Assembly: GCF_003003275.1 (NCBI RefSeq)
Contig: NZ_PVTO01000011.1
Coordinates: forward strand, 28,060 to 92,059
Direction of reading: 5' to 3'
From: Alkalibacterium olivapovliticus
GTDB taxonomy: Bacteria > Bacillota > Bacilli > Lactobacillales > Carnobacteriaceae_A
DNA length: 64,000 nucleotides
Position numbers and translations under genes: made by a program. The notes under the pieces were generated by a model, which saw only the letters and a program-made list of their open reading frames with translations, searched no databases and was not told the DNA's origin. Below, one piece after another: positions 55,454-63,815 of this stretch. Every line of letters begins with the position of its first letter. Within the stretch, counting starts at the first letter, position 1.

Positions 55454-56386
55454 ATGCTGGAAACAAAAAATCTGACAAAGGCATTCAAAAAGAAAACGGT
55501 GGTCAGTGAAGTGAACATCTATCTTGAAAAAGGGGAATCAGTAGGACTGCTCGGACCAAATGGAGCTGGGAAGTCGACCACTATTTCCATGATTTCTACC
55601 TTACTCCCGCCCACATCCGGTGAAGTATGGTTTAACGGTCAAAATGCACTGAAAGAATCTCAAGGCCTTAGAAAAGTAATGGGGGTTGTTCCTCAGGAAA
55701 TTGCTCTTTATGAAGAATTATCGGCTTATGAAAATATGAAATTTTTCGGTAAAGTCTACGGATTGAGAGGGAAAGAGCTCGAATCACGAATAACGCATGT
55801 ACTGGATCTTATTGGTCTGACTGACCGGAAAAAAGATGCTGTCAATACGTATTCCGGAGGGATGAAAAGGCGTATTAACATTGGGGTGACGCTTTTGCAT
55901 GAACCGGAAATCCTAATTATGGATGAGCCGACTGTTGGTATTGACCCGCAGTCACGGAATTATATTCTGGACATGATCAAAACGTTAAATAAAGAAAAGG
56001 GTATTACTGTCCTTTATACCAGTCATTATATGGAAGAAGTAGAAAAACTGTGTGATCGGGTCTATATCATGGATCACGGTGAAATCATCGCCTCAGGCAC
56101 TAATGAAGAACTCAAAAGTATCTTATCTAATGAAGAAACGATTCAAATCGATGTGCACACACTGTCTATGGGATTTCAAGACAATCTCTTACATCACTCG
56201 AGTATCAGGAAAGTGACGGAAGAAGGACTAGGGTACAGAGTTATCGCACCCAAAGGGGAAGATCTGCTCAGTGAGGTATTTGAACTGGCCAAGCAGACGC
56301 ATACTAAAATAACAGGCGTATCTATCCAGACACCTTCGCTGGAGGATGTGTTTTTACATCTAACTGGACGCAAGTTAAGAGATTAA
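55454..56386 (+). CDS. ABC-2 exporter ATPase (LnrL-like)
   Basis: At 310 aa: Walker A GPNGAGKST (about residues 38-46), Q-loop VVPQE, signature YSGGMKRR, Walker B ILIMDEPTVGID and the H-loop SHYMEE. A C-terminal DUF4162-like region follows. AAAGGAG at 55,439-55,445 supports the ATG at 55,454 over the one at 55,436. It energises the two permeases that follow. Exports or repels a lipophilic compound or antibiotic; substrate unknown. Confidence 0.9.
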   Translation: MLETKNLTKAFKKKTVVSEVNIYLEKGESVGLLGPNGAGKSTTISMISTLLPPTSGEVWFNGQNALKESQGLRKVMGVVPQEIALYEELSAYENMKFFGKVYGLRGKELESRITHVLDLIGLTDRKKDAVNTYSGGMKRRINIGVTLLHEPEILIMDEPTVGIDPQSRNYILDMIKTLNKEKGITVLYTSHYMEEVEKLCDRVYIMDHGEIIASGTNEELKSILSNEETIQIDVHTLSMGFQDNLLHHSSIRKVTEEGLGYRVIAPKGEDLLSEVFELAKQTHTKITGVSIQTPSLEDVFLHLTGRKLRD

Positions 56387-56407
56387 AGAAAAGGAGGTGG
56401 ACAGGGT

Positions 56408-57682
56408 ATGTTTCAATTAATTAAGAAAGACACTCTGATTCTTTTAAGGAGTCGCTCAGATTTGACAGAATTACTCTTCATGCCGTTCATTCTCATAGCC
56501 ATACTCGGACTGGCACTAGGAAATCTTTCGATGACTGATTTTAACATCAATGCTTTTCCGGTTGCTGTGGTGTATGAGGGAAACATAGAACAGTCTCTTG
56601 AAAACTGGGCAGTCGAGTTAAGAGAGTCAGACTATCCTGAAGAAGCAGTGTCAGCACTAGTGACTCAGGCTGAAGAAATTGCACCTGGAGAACAAATCAA
56701 CTCGATCCTGGCTAGTGAGGATATTCAGGAGTGGATGACGGCTGAATCGTTTGCGACGGTTGAATCAGCAGAGACGGCACTGGATGCCGGAGACGTTGCC
56801 GGTGTTATCATCATTCCCGAAGGATTTAATGAAGCGGTCTGGTCAGCCTTGTTCCTCGATGAAGGGGATGCATTACCATTGACTCTGGAAGTACAAAATA
56901 TCGACAGTGTAACATCCGATATCATCAGAAGCGTACTGACGACATATGCTAATCAGTTCAACCTGGAAGCCAGCATTGCACTCGCATCTGAAGGAGAAGC
57001 AGAAACGGCCGATCAGCAGCAGGATAGCTACGGAGAAGTTACGAATCTCACAGCAGCCTCACCCATTACGTCGTTTCAATATTATACGATCGGTATGGGA
57101 GTGATGTTTGCCCTATATACTGCTCCTGCACTTGCCAGTCGTGCCTTTCATGAGAAGAAGCAGCACGTGTTCGGTCGATTAATGATTTCAGGAACCAAAC
57201 CATTGACCTATCTGGGAAGCAAATTAGTCTCAGGCACTATAATAACATTTATCCAACTGGTTATTCTATTTGGACTGAGCACTCTAATTTTCGGAACATT
57301 CAGAGGTTATTCTACGAGATTCTGGATTGATCTGGGGATGGTCAGTTTTGTTTTTTCACTGGTCGTTGGATCCATTACGAGTCTGCTGACATCACTATCC
57401 TTGTATTCTAACAGTGAGTCTTCATCAAGCTTTTTCGGAGGGGTAGTCATCACCTTATTTGCTTTTATAGGTGGAAGTTTTACTCCAGTTGAACAGTTTT
57501 CCGAGAGTCTGAGAACACTTGGAAACTGGACACCAAATGGGGCAATGATGACGTCTTATATGCAGTTGATGCAGGGGTTTAATCTTTTTGAGGTTGCTCC
57601 ATTGATTATAAGAGTAGCCGGAATGACGGTTATTCTTTTAGCAGTAAGTGTTATACTCTTTCCGAAAAGGAGGTTGGATTAA
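56408..57682 (+). CDS. ABC-2 type permease (LnrM-like)
   Basis: At 424 aa: one N-terminal membrane helix (about 24-44), a large extracytoplasmic loop of about 190 acidic residues (45-235), then five helices with GGSFTPVEQFSESLRTLGNWTPNGAMM typical of ABC-2 permeases. AGGAGG at 56,392-56,397 precedes the ATG. Its stop codon touches the start codon of the second permease gene. Confidence 0.87.
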   Translation: MFQLIKKDTLILLRSRSDLTELLFMPFILIAILGLALGNLSMTDFNINAFPVAVVYEGNIEQSLENWAVELRESDYPEEAVSALVTQAEEIAPGEQINSILASEDIQEWMTAESFATVESAETALDAGDVAGVIIIPEGFNEAVWSALFLDEGDALPLTLEVQNIDSVTSDIIRSVLTTYANQFNLEASIALASEGEAETADQQQDSYGEVTNLTAASPITSFQYYTIGMGVMFALYTAPALASRAFHEKKQHVFGRLMISGTKPLTYLGSKLVSGTIITFIQLVILFGLSTLIFGTFRGYSTRFWIDLGMVSFVFSLVVGSITSLLTSLSLYSNSESSSSFFGGVVITLFAFIGGSFTPVEQFSESLRTLGNWTPNGAMMTSYMQLMQGFNLFEVAPLIIRVAGMTVILLAVSVILFPKRRLD

Positions 57683-58765
57683 ATGTGGACAGTATTTAAA
57701 ATGCAGTGGCTGAGACTTTTTAAACAACCTGTATTGATGATTATGTTTCTTGGACTCACACTGGTATTTGTCTATTTTATGGGTGGCGCTCAAGGCGCAC
57801 AGAACATCACTGTTCCAACCTACAGCGATGAGCTCTCATCTGAAGAACTAGACAGGTGGATCGATCGACTGAATGAAGAAGACACCTTTCAGTTTGTTGA
57901 AAGTGACTATGAAACGGTTTTTGATGATATCCGCATGAATGAGACAGCTTTTGCCCTGGGATTGACTGAAAACAATTATGAATTCCTTATCGGCAGGGAA
58001 GATATGGAAATAGCCACACTAATTCAGTATGTGGATCAGATTTTTACGACTGAAATGAGACTTCAGGATGTTGAAGACCGGTTTGATCTGGAAGATATCA
58101 CGATCAGAAATTTTATTGAAGTAGAGACTGTGTCGCGGTCGGCTGCCGTATCCTCAGGTGATCGATCCCAGTTGGGTGTTGTCGTCGGTATGAGTCTGTA
58201 TTTTTCAATTTTCTCCATTCTGTTTCTAATGATCAACCTGGTAGAAGAAAAAGAGTCCGGGACATGGAACAGACTGATTTTTTCCCCTTTGACTAAAACA
58301 CGTATCTATATGGGACAGCTCTCCCACTATCTCTTGGCAGGGACATTTCAGATTGCACTGGCCTTTTTCATTTTAAGATATCTAGTAGGTATCGAAATGG
58401 GCACTAACTACCTGGAGATGGGGGTTATCATCATCAGTTTTGTGTTCGCGATTGTTTCGTTGGGCATGTTGCTTATGGGGTTAATTAAATCACCGCAGCA
58501 GCTTCAAGTCGTCATACCGATAGTCACCACCTCCATGGCGATGCTTGGAGGCGCGTTCTGGCCACTTGAAGTTGTCAGCAATCGTCTGCTTCTGTTCATT
58601 GGGAATCTAATGCCAATTAAATATGGTATAGATGCCATGACAGATACGATCCTTCATGACCAGACGCTTTCACAGTTACTCACGCCTATCTCTGTTCTTC
58701 TTTTAATGGGAATCGTTTTTATGGGGATCGGTATTAACCTTATTGAGAGAGTGTCAGAGAACTAA
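57683..58765 (+). CDS. ABC-2 type permease (LnrN-like)
   Basis: At 360 aa, with the same layout as its neighbour: helix at about 15-33, extracytoplasmic domain of about 130 residues, then five helices with LVEEKESGTWNRLIFSPLTKTRIYMG and GGAFWPLEVVSNRLLLFIGNLMPIKYG. Forms a heterodimer with the preceding permease. The next DNA contains the TetR operators and promoter. Confidence 0.87.
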   Translation: MWTVFKMQWLRLFKQPVLMIMFLGLTLVFVYFMGGAQGAQNITVPTYSDELSSEELDRWIDRLNEEDTFQFVESDYETVFDDIRMNETAFALGLTENNYEFLIGREDMEIATLIQYVDQIFTTEMRLQDVEDRFDLEDITIRNFIEVETVSRSAAVSSGDRSQLGVVVGMSLYFSIFSILFLMINLVEEKESGTWNRLIFSPLTKTRIYMGQLSHYLLAGTFQIALAFFILRYLVGIEMGTNYLEMGVIIISFVFAIVSLGMLLMGLIKSPQQLQVVIPIVTTSMAMLGGAFWPLEVVSNRLLLFIGNLMPIKYGIDAMTDTILHDQTLSQLLTPISVLLLMGIVFMGIGINLIERVSEN

Positions 58766-58806
58766 AAATGAGTTGATAAACCGATTACAATACGACTATA
58801 GACCTA

Positions 58807-58835
58807 TTGACCACTCTGGTCAGAAAGAGTATACT
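58807..58835 (+). promoter_or_regulatory. SigA promoter of the TetR-ABC operon
   Basis: -35 TTGACC (58,807-58,812), 17-bp spacer, -10 TATACT (58,830-58,835). The first TetR-type operator covers the -35 box and spacer, the second sits at the expected start point. Confidence 0.75.
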
Positions 58836-58891
58836 TCACTCATCGACCAGAGTGGTCAGTTTTTTTAAGGATAGATTGACCGGACTGGTCA
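58808..58891. promoter_or_regulatory. Three TetR-type operators TGACC-N5-GGTCA
   Basis: TGACCACTCTGGTCA (58,808-58,822), CGACCAGAGTGGTCA (58,844-58,858) and TGACCGGACTGGTCA (58,877-58,891), with centres 36 and 33 bp apart. All match the palindrome TGACC-N5-GGTCA (one base off in the second). They lie directly before the TetR gene and span its promoter, indicating tight autorepression. Confidence 0.85.
58809..58867 (+). terminator. Terminator formed by two operators
   Basis: Operators 1 and 2 are complementary to each other (GACCACTCTGGTC with GACCAGAGTGGTC) and are followed by seven T from 58,860. RNA read through from the upstream exporter operon would fold into a strong terminator. Transcripts from the promoter at 58,807 start inside it and escape. 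Confidence 0.7.
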
Positions 58892-58924
58892 GTGGACAAG
58901 AACTACGAGGAAAGGAGACACACT

Positions 58925-59575
58925 ATGGACGATGTTTTTAAAGCATTAGATAAAAGCAAACAGCTGCGTATACTGAATGCGGCTTATCAGGAATTTGCCG
59001 AAAAAGGTTATAAGCAGGCCTCTACTAACAAAATCGCCAGAGAAGCGGGGATTGGGAAGGGAACGTTGTTTTATTACTTTACCAGTAAGGAAGAACTGTT
59101 TCATGACTTGGTTGAAGAATCATTTCGGATAGCAGATGAACAGTACTTGTCTAAAATAGATTTCTCTGAAACGGATTTTTTCAGACGACTGAAACAGACG
59201 AGTGAATTGAAATGGGCGGTTTATCAGGAACAGCCGCATGCATTGAGGTTTATGGCTCAGGTTTTTATTCATATGGAGGAGTATGAGCTGCCTGAAGAAT
59301 TGACGGTCAAGCGACAGGCAGCAGAAGAAACCTGGGGAAAAATTCTGACTGAAAACATTGATTTCTCAAAATTTCGAGAAGATATTCCTCAGGAAACAGC
59401 CTTTAATTTTATCAGGTGGACGATTGAAGGATACCGAGTTGAGCTGGAACAGCGAATCAAGATGATGGGCCTTGATAAACTGAGTAATCAAACGCTTGAA
59501 CCCTATTACGATGAGTTTTATGGGTATCTTGACACTCTGAAGAAAATATATTATAAACCAGGATTAAATGAGTGA
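58925..59575 (+). CDS. TetR-family repressor
   Basis: At 216 aa: N-terminal TetR helix-turn-helix (LRILNAAYQEFAEKGYKQASTNKIAREAGIGKGTLFYYFTSKEELF, residues about 11-55) and a helical ligand domain. AAAGGAG at 58,911-58,917 supports the ATG at 58,925 rather than the upstream GTG at 58,892, which lies at the end of operator 3. It probably represses itself and the following ABC exporter until a toxic ligand binds. Confidence 0.9.
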   Translation: MDDVFKALDKSKQLRILNAAYQEFAEKGYKQASTNKIAREAGIGKGTLFYYFTSKEELFHDLVEESFRIADEQYLSKIDFSETDFFRRLKQTSELKWAVYQEQPHALRFMAQVFIHMEEYELPEELTVKRQAAEETWGKILTENIDFSKFREDIPQETAFNFIRWTIEGYRVELEQRIKMMGLDKLSNQTLEPYYDEFYGYLDTLKKIYYKPGLNE

Positions 59576-59595
59576 ATAGGAATGGAGGAAAACAC

Positions 59596-60495
59596 ATGAC
59601 AAAATTGATTGAGATCAAGGCACTTGAAAAATCGTTCGGTAAAACAATTGCACTAAAAAATGTGAGTTTTGAAGTTAACAGTGGTGAAATCGTCGGCTTT
59701 ATCGGACCGAATGGGGCGGGTAAATCAACCACTATCCGCATCCTGCTCGGGCTGATCAGAGCGGATGCCGGGACTGCCACCATATTTGGAAAAGACGTGT
59801 GGAAAGAATCCGTTGATATTCATAAACGGGTCGCTTATGTTCCGGGAGATGTCAATCTGTGGCCTAATCTGACTGGAGGCCAGGTAATCGATCTCTTTTT
59901 AAGTATGCACGGAATTAAAGTAGATAAGCAGCGCAAAGAAAATTTAATGAAACGGTTCGAGTTTGATCCGACTAAAAAGTGTCGAGCTTATTCAAAAGGG
60001 AATCGGCAGAAAGTTGCGTTGATTGCCGCTTTTTCAGCTGATGCAGATTTGTATATTTTTGATGAACCGACTTCTGGTCTCGATCCGCTTCAGGAAAGAG
60101 TGTTTCAGGACTGTACAAGAGAAGTATTAGCAAAAGGCGCCAGTGTTCTGTTATCAAGTCATATCCTGTCCGAGGTAGAGCAGCTGTGTGATAAGGTGGC
60201 GATCATTAGACAGGGTGAAATCGTTGAATCAGGTTCATTGTCTGATTTGAGACATTTGACTCGAACACAGATTACTTTCCAGACACAAGAAGAGATTAAA
60301 GGAATTGAAGAACAACCTTATGTCCATGATCTGATCAGGGAAAAAGAAGCTATTGTGTTTCAGCTGGATGCTGATCATCTGAATGAGTTCCTTACCTTTA
60401 TTCAGCCCTACACTGTTCTCAAATTTGAAAGTGCACCGCCGAAACTGGAAGATCTTTTCATGCGTCATTATGAAACGGTCAAAGGAGGGGATTAG
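59596..60495 (+). CDS. ABC exporter ATPase
   Basis: At 299 aa: Walker A GPNGAGKST, Q-loop-like VPGDVNLWP (Gln replaced by Gly-Asp), signature YSKGNRQK instead of the canonical LSGGQ, Walker B LYIFDEPTSGLD, and H-loop SHILSE. The altered signature is typical of the tetronasin-resistance-like (TnrB2) subgroup. GGAGGA at 59,584-59,589 supports the ATG at 59,596. The permease gene follows directly. Confidence 0.88.
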   Translation: MTKLIEIKALEKSFGKTIALKNVSFEVNSGEIVGFIGPNGAGKSTTIRILLGLIRADAGTATIFGKDVWKESVDIHKRVAYVPGDVNLWPNLTGGQVIDLFLSMHGIKVDKQRKENLMKRFEFDPTKKCRAYSKGNRQKVALIAAFSADADLYIFDEPTSGLDPLQERVFQDCTREVLAKGASVLLSSHILSEVEQLCDKVAIIRQGEIVESGSLSDLRHLTRTQITFQTQEEIKGIEEQPYVHDLIREKEAIVFQLDADHLNEFLTFIQPYTVLKFESAPPKLEDLFMRHYETVKGGD

Positions 60496-62091
60496 ATGAT
60501 GAAATCACAGGCACAGACCGGACACATTTTCCGATTCACTCTGAAAAAAGAATGGCTTAAATTACTGCTGTGGCTTACAGGTTGTGCATTCTATGTCATT
60601 ATGGGCGTTGTTGCCTTTGTTGAAGTCTACGGGGATCCCCTTGAACGTCAGTCTATGGCTGTAGCTATGCAGAATCCTGCAATGGAGGCCTTATTTGGCC
60701 GTGCTATAGGGATAGACAATTACACAATCGGTGCAATGTATTCGCATACGATGACGATACTGGGCTTTGTTCTCTTTGCCGTCATGTCGATTCTTCTTGT
60801 CGTCAGGAATACGCGGTCTGAAGAAGAGGACGGGATCCTGGAAATGATTCAAGCATTACCAACTGGACGTCTGGCACATACCACATCTGCTATTCTTCTG
60901 CTGCTACTGACGAATGGTTTACTGGCAATCATATCGACAGTTTTGCTGATCGTATTGGGTGACGGTAGTATGGGTACGGAAGGTGCGATATTGACCGGAA
61001 TCGTTTACGGTATGTCAGGAATCGTTTTTGGATCGGTCACGCTTGTTACTGCTCAATTATCCTCGAATGCCCGTGGTGCGATGATGATGGCTTTTGGTGT
61101 TTTAGGCGCCTCCTACATGCTGCGAATTGTTGGAGATTCAGGCATTGAACTACTGAGCTGGCTGTCTCCTTTAGGCCTGCTATATGGCAGTGAACCATTC
61201 GTCAATAATTACTGGTTCCCAGTGTGGATTTCTATTGGCTTAAGTCTGTTACTGATCACTATTGCTTTATGGCTCAAACATCAACGTGATATGGGTGCCG
61301 GATTATTGCCTGATCGTGCCGGTAAAAGGCATGCTACAGCGCTCTTAAAGACCCCAATGGGATTCGTCTTGAAACTGGTTAAGACACCCCTTGTCGTCTG
61401 GGCGATTGCCATGTTGCTTTTAGGTGTGTCGTATGGGTCAGTTATTGGAGATGTGGAAGGTTTGCTGGAAGGCAATGAAGTCATTGAACAGATTATTGCA
61501 GCAGATCCTGATCTGAGTATGGTCGATCAGTTTATGGCCATGATTTTAGGTGTCCTTGCTATGGCAGCAACTATTCCATCTATACAGGTCCTCTTAAGAT
61601 TAAGAGGAGAAGAGAAGAAGAATCGTCTGGAAAAAATCATAGCGGGATCACACTCCAGGCTGGTTATTTTCGGTTCATTTATAGTTGTGAGTGTTGTGGT
61701 TGTTGTACTCTTTCAATTGCTCCAATCGTTTGCCTTTGGAGGATCAGCAGTCTTCATGGACTATGATGTATTGTTAAGAGAAATCATAGTTGCTGCAATG
61801 GCATATATTCCAGCTATATTGGTTATGATAGGGGTCGCCTCTGTCCTGATAGGCTGGTTGCCTAAACTAACTTCTCTGATTTGGCTGTATGTTGGATTTG
61901 CATTTGTTGTGCTTTATTTTGGAGGGTTGTTTGATATGCCTGACTTTATAAATGGCCTTTCGCCATTTTATCATGTACCCGAGATGCCGATTGAGGAATG
62001 GAGCTGGACAGTCACAACTGTCTTATCTCTGCTTTCGCTGGTACTGATGGCCGTCGGTTATGCCGGGTTCAGGCGTAGAGACATCGACTGA
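60496..62091 (+). CDS. ABC exporter permease, two-repeat (tetronasin-resistance-like)
   Basis: At 531 aa, with about twelve hydrophobic segments in two halves, each beginning with a cytoplasmic helix and containing SEEEDGILEMIQALPTGR and RGEEKKNRLEKIIAGSHSR, the internal repeat of fused ABC-2 permeases of the TnrB3 type. Start codon directly follows the ATPase stop. Expected to export a hydrophobic drug or ionophore; controlled by the TetR protein upstream. Confidence 0.85.
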   Translation: MMKSQAQTGHIFRFTLKKEWLKLLLWLTGCAFYVIMGVVAFVEVYGDPLERQSMAVAMQNPAMEALFGRAIGIDNYTIGAMYSHTMTILGFVLFAVMSILLVVRNTRSEEEDGILEMIQALPTGRLAHTTSAILLLLLTNGLLAIISTVLLIVLGDGSMGTEGAILTGIVYGMSGIVFGSVTLVTAQLSSNARGAMMMAFGVLGASYMLRIVGDSGIELLSWLSPLGLLYGSEPFVNNYWFPVWISIGLSLLLITIALWLKHQRDMGAGLLPDRAGKRHATALLKTPMGFVLKLVKTPLVVWAIAMLLLGVSYGSVIGDVEGLLEGNEVIEQIIAADPDLSMVDQFMAMILGVLAMAATIPSIQVLLRLRGEEKKNRLEKIIAGSHSRLVIFGSFIVVSVVVVVLFQLLQSFAFGGSAVFMDYDVLLREIIVAAMAYIPAILVMIGVASVLIGWLPKLTSLIWLYVGFAFVVLYFGGLFDMPDFINGLSPFYHVPEMPIEEWSWTVTTVLSLLSLVLMAVGYAGFRRRDID

Positions 62092-62139
62092 TATAAAAAG
62101 TCACTATAAGAACAGTTTTTATACTGAAGAGGTTTGAGA

Positions 62140-62229
62140 ATGGACCGGAAAGTCTGCCTGATCACGGGTGGCAACGCAGGAATCGTAATAGAGCTGACGC
62201 AAAAGTACACCACGGTAAGTCATGAATGA
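62140..62229 (+). pseudogene. N-terminal remnant of a short-chain dehydrogenase
   Basis: 29 codons reading MDRKVCLITGGNAGI then VIELTQ..., ending at TGA 62,227. MDRKVCLITGGNAGIG is the usual start and cofactor loop of SDR enzymes; after GGNAGI the sequence degenerates. GAAGAGG stands before the ATG. The remaining 200 or more codons are absent. Confidence 0.65.
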
Positions 62230-62247
62230 GAACTCACCCAATAAAAA

Positions 62248-62292
62248 ATCAGACATCCACGATTCTATCGGTCGGGAGTCTGATCTTTTTAT
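62248..62292. terminator. Terminator behind the SDR remnant
   Basis: ATCAGAC and GTCTGAT pair, with an inner CGAT/ATCG stem, flanked by AAAAA and TTTTT on the two sides. Probably ends the ABC exporter operon. Confidence 0.7.
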
Positions 62293-62293
62293 T

Positions 62294-62314
62294 TTACTAC
62301 GATAAGTGTAGTAA
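62294..62314. promoter_or_regulatory. Palindrome before the PadR gene
   Basis: TTACTAC-GATAAGT-GTAGTAA, a perfect 7-bp inverted repeat about 100 bp before padR. A plausible operator for PadR autoregulation. A TGCTAAACT extended -10-like element follows at 62,330-62,338. Confidence 0.5.
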
Positions 62315-62412
62315 TTAAATAGAGCGTATGCTAAACTAAGTACAACGACAGATGCAGTAAAGTTAAAGTGCCTACATAGTAATGAAGGTGAGCTAAAAGG
62401 AGGAACGATCTA

Positions 62413-62745
62413 ATGATAAGCAGTGATGTCATAAGAGGATACAACGATTCGTTCCTGCTGTCTTTATTGAACGAGGGCGACTCCTATGGGTATGCTTTAT
62501 CCAAAGACATAAAGGAGCGAACGGGTGGGCAATACTTGATTAAAGAAACAACCATGTACTCAGCTTTTTCTCGGTTGAAAAAGAATGGGTATATAGAATC
62601 CTATCCAGGAGATGTCACACAGGGGAAAAAAAGAACGTATTACCGGATAACCTCGGAGGGGAAACAATTTTTAGAAGAAAAACAAAAGGAATGGCAAATC
62701 ACAAAGCAAGTGGTTGATCAACTAGTTGGAGGCGAGAAAAAATGA
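62413..62745 (+). CDS. PadR-family transcriptional regulator
   Basis: At 110 aa: PadR winged helix with LLSLLNEGDSYGYALSKDIKERTGGQYLIKETTMYSAFSRLKKNGYIES and the wing KKRTYYRITSEGKQFLEE. AAAAGGAGGAA precedes the ATG. Overlaps the next gene by 4 bp; this PadR plus HAAS-domain protein pair is a common Firmicutes module in which PadR represses the membrane protein operon. Confidence 0.9.
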   Translation: MISSDVIRGYNDSFLLSLLNEGDSYGYALSKDIKERTGGQYLIKETTMYSAFSRLKKNGYIESYPGDVTQGKKRTYYRITSEGKQFLEEKQKEWQITKQVVDQLVGGEKK

Positions 62746-63710
62746 ACATTATCAAAGAATACGTCAATCAAGTCTTTAAAACGGTCCCGTTAACAGAAGA
62801 AACCAATCAGTTGAGACTGGACATACTGGCAAATATGGAAGATAAATATGATGAACTGATCGAAAGTGGAGCATCAGAGCACGAAGCAATTGGGGTCGTT
62901 ATTGCAGAATTTGGTAATGTCGATGAGCTGCTGAGCGAAATGGGCATTGAGAAAGAAAATTCAGATGTATTAGAAAATTATCCGACCATGGAAGCTGAGG
63001 CAGTCGATTATTATCTGGAAGCTAAAGCGATGATGGGATTAAGAATCGGCATGGGCATTCTGTCCATACTGATTGGCACAGGCTTGATGTTGACATTCTT
63101 CGGTCTGATAGCTGCTGTTCAGACTGCAAGAGTTATAGGCATTATCCTGATGCTCGTCTTTTTAGTGATTGGGATCGCTCTTCTTATCATAGAAGGGATG
63201 CGGGCGGATGATCTTAAAGACTACCATAAACCGTTTGTACTGCTGCCCGACTTGAGGGACCGTGTAGAGGAACAGAAAAAAGGATATAAAAAGTCCTTTG
63301 CTCTCAGTATTGTGCTGGGTGTCTCTTTCTGTATCTTATCACTTATTCCGTTACTGCTTGGAATGCTGACTAGCCTGATCCCGTTTTTTATGGGTTTAGG
63401 GATGATGCTGGTACTGATAGGGATAGGCGTTATGTTTTTCACATACAGCGGTAATGCGTTTGATGCCTACACTGTTATCCTGGCTAATGGGAAAAATCCG
63501 GAAAACTTTAAACAGGAAGTCGAAGCGGACGAAAGACGGAAAAAAATCGATTATATTATGGATGAAATATACTGGCCGATTATTGTCGTTATCTATTTCG
63601 CATCAAGTTTTATAATCGGCGGTAGTTTCTGGGGATGGAGCTGGATTATCTTTGTGTTAGGTGGAGCACTGGAAGGAACCATAAAATCGTTGTTTGATGC
63701 ATGGGAATAA
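62742..63710 (+). CDS. Membrane protein with N-terminal HAAS (permease prefix) domain
   Basis: At 322 aa: residues 1-70 (IIKEYVNQVFKTVPLTEETNQLRLDILANMEDKYDELIESGASEHEAIGVVIAEFGNVDELLSEMG) form the helical HAAS/DUF1700-like prefix. About six membrane segments follow (near 100-150, 185-240 and 270-310). Such proteins pair with PadR regulators and are thought to sense or transport across the membrane; function not established. Translationally coupled to padR. Confidence 0.8.
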   Translation: MNIIKEYVNQVFKTVPLTEETNQLRLDILANMEDKYDELIESGASEHEAIGVVIAEFGNVDELLSEMGIEKENSDVLENYPTMEAEAVDYYLEAKAMMGLRIGMGILSILIGTGLMLTFFGLIAAVQTARVIGIILMLVFLVIGIALLIIEGMRADDLKDYHKPFVLLPDLRDRVEEQKKGYKKSFALSIVLGVSFCILSLIPLLLGMLTSLIPFFMGLGMMLVLIGIGVMFFTYSGNAFDAYTVILANGKNPENFKQEVEADERRKKIDYIMDEIYWPIIVVIYFASSFIIGGSFWGWSWIIFVLGGALEGTIKSLFDAWE

Positions 63711-63777
63711 GTGGGATATAAAACACCCTTTCTATTATTTTTTTAACTCAGGTTAATATAATGCGTTTTAACTATTT

Positions 63778-63811
63778 AAAGCAGTAGAAGTGATTCTTCT
63801 ACTGCTTTTTT
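63778..63811 (+). terminator. Terminator just upstream of the group II intron
   Basis: AAAGCAGTAGAAG and CTTCTACTGCTTT (13 bp, perfect) around TGATT, followed by T-run to 63,811. It is four bases from the intron start. Class C group II introns prefer exactly such sites. Confidence 0.9.
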
Positions 63812-63815
63812 GCAT

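Noticed and set aside
58809..58867. Inverted repeat as a transposon end
   Set aside because: It is fully explained by two copies of the TetR operator and a terminator; no transposase or target duplication is present.
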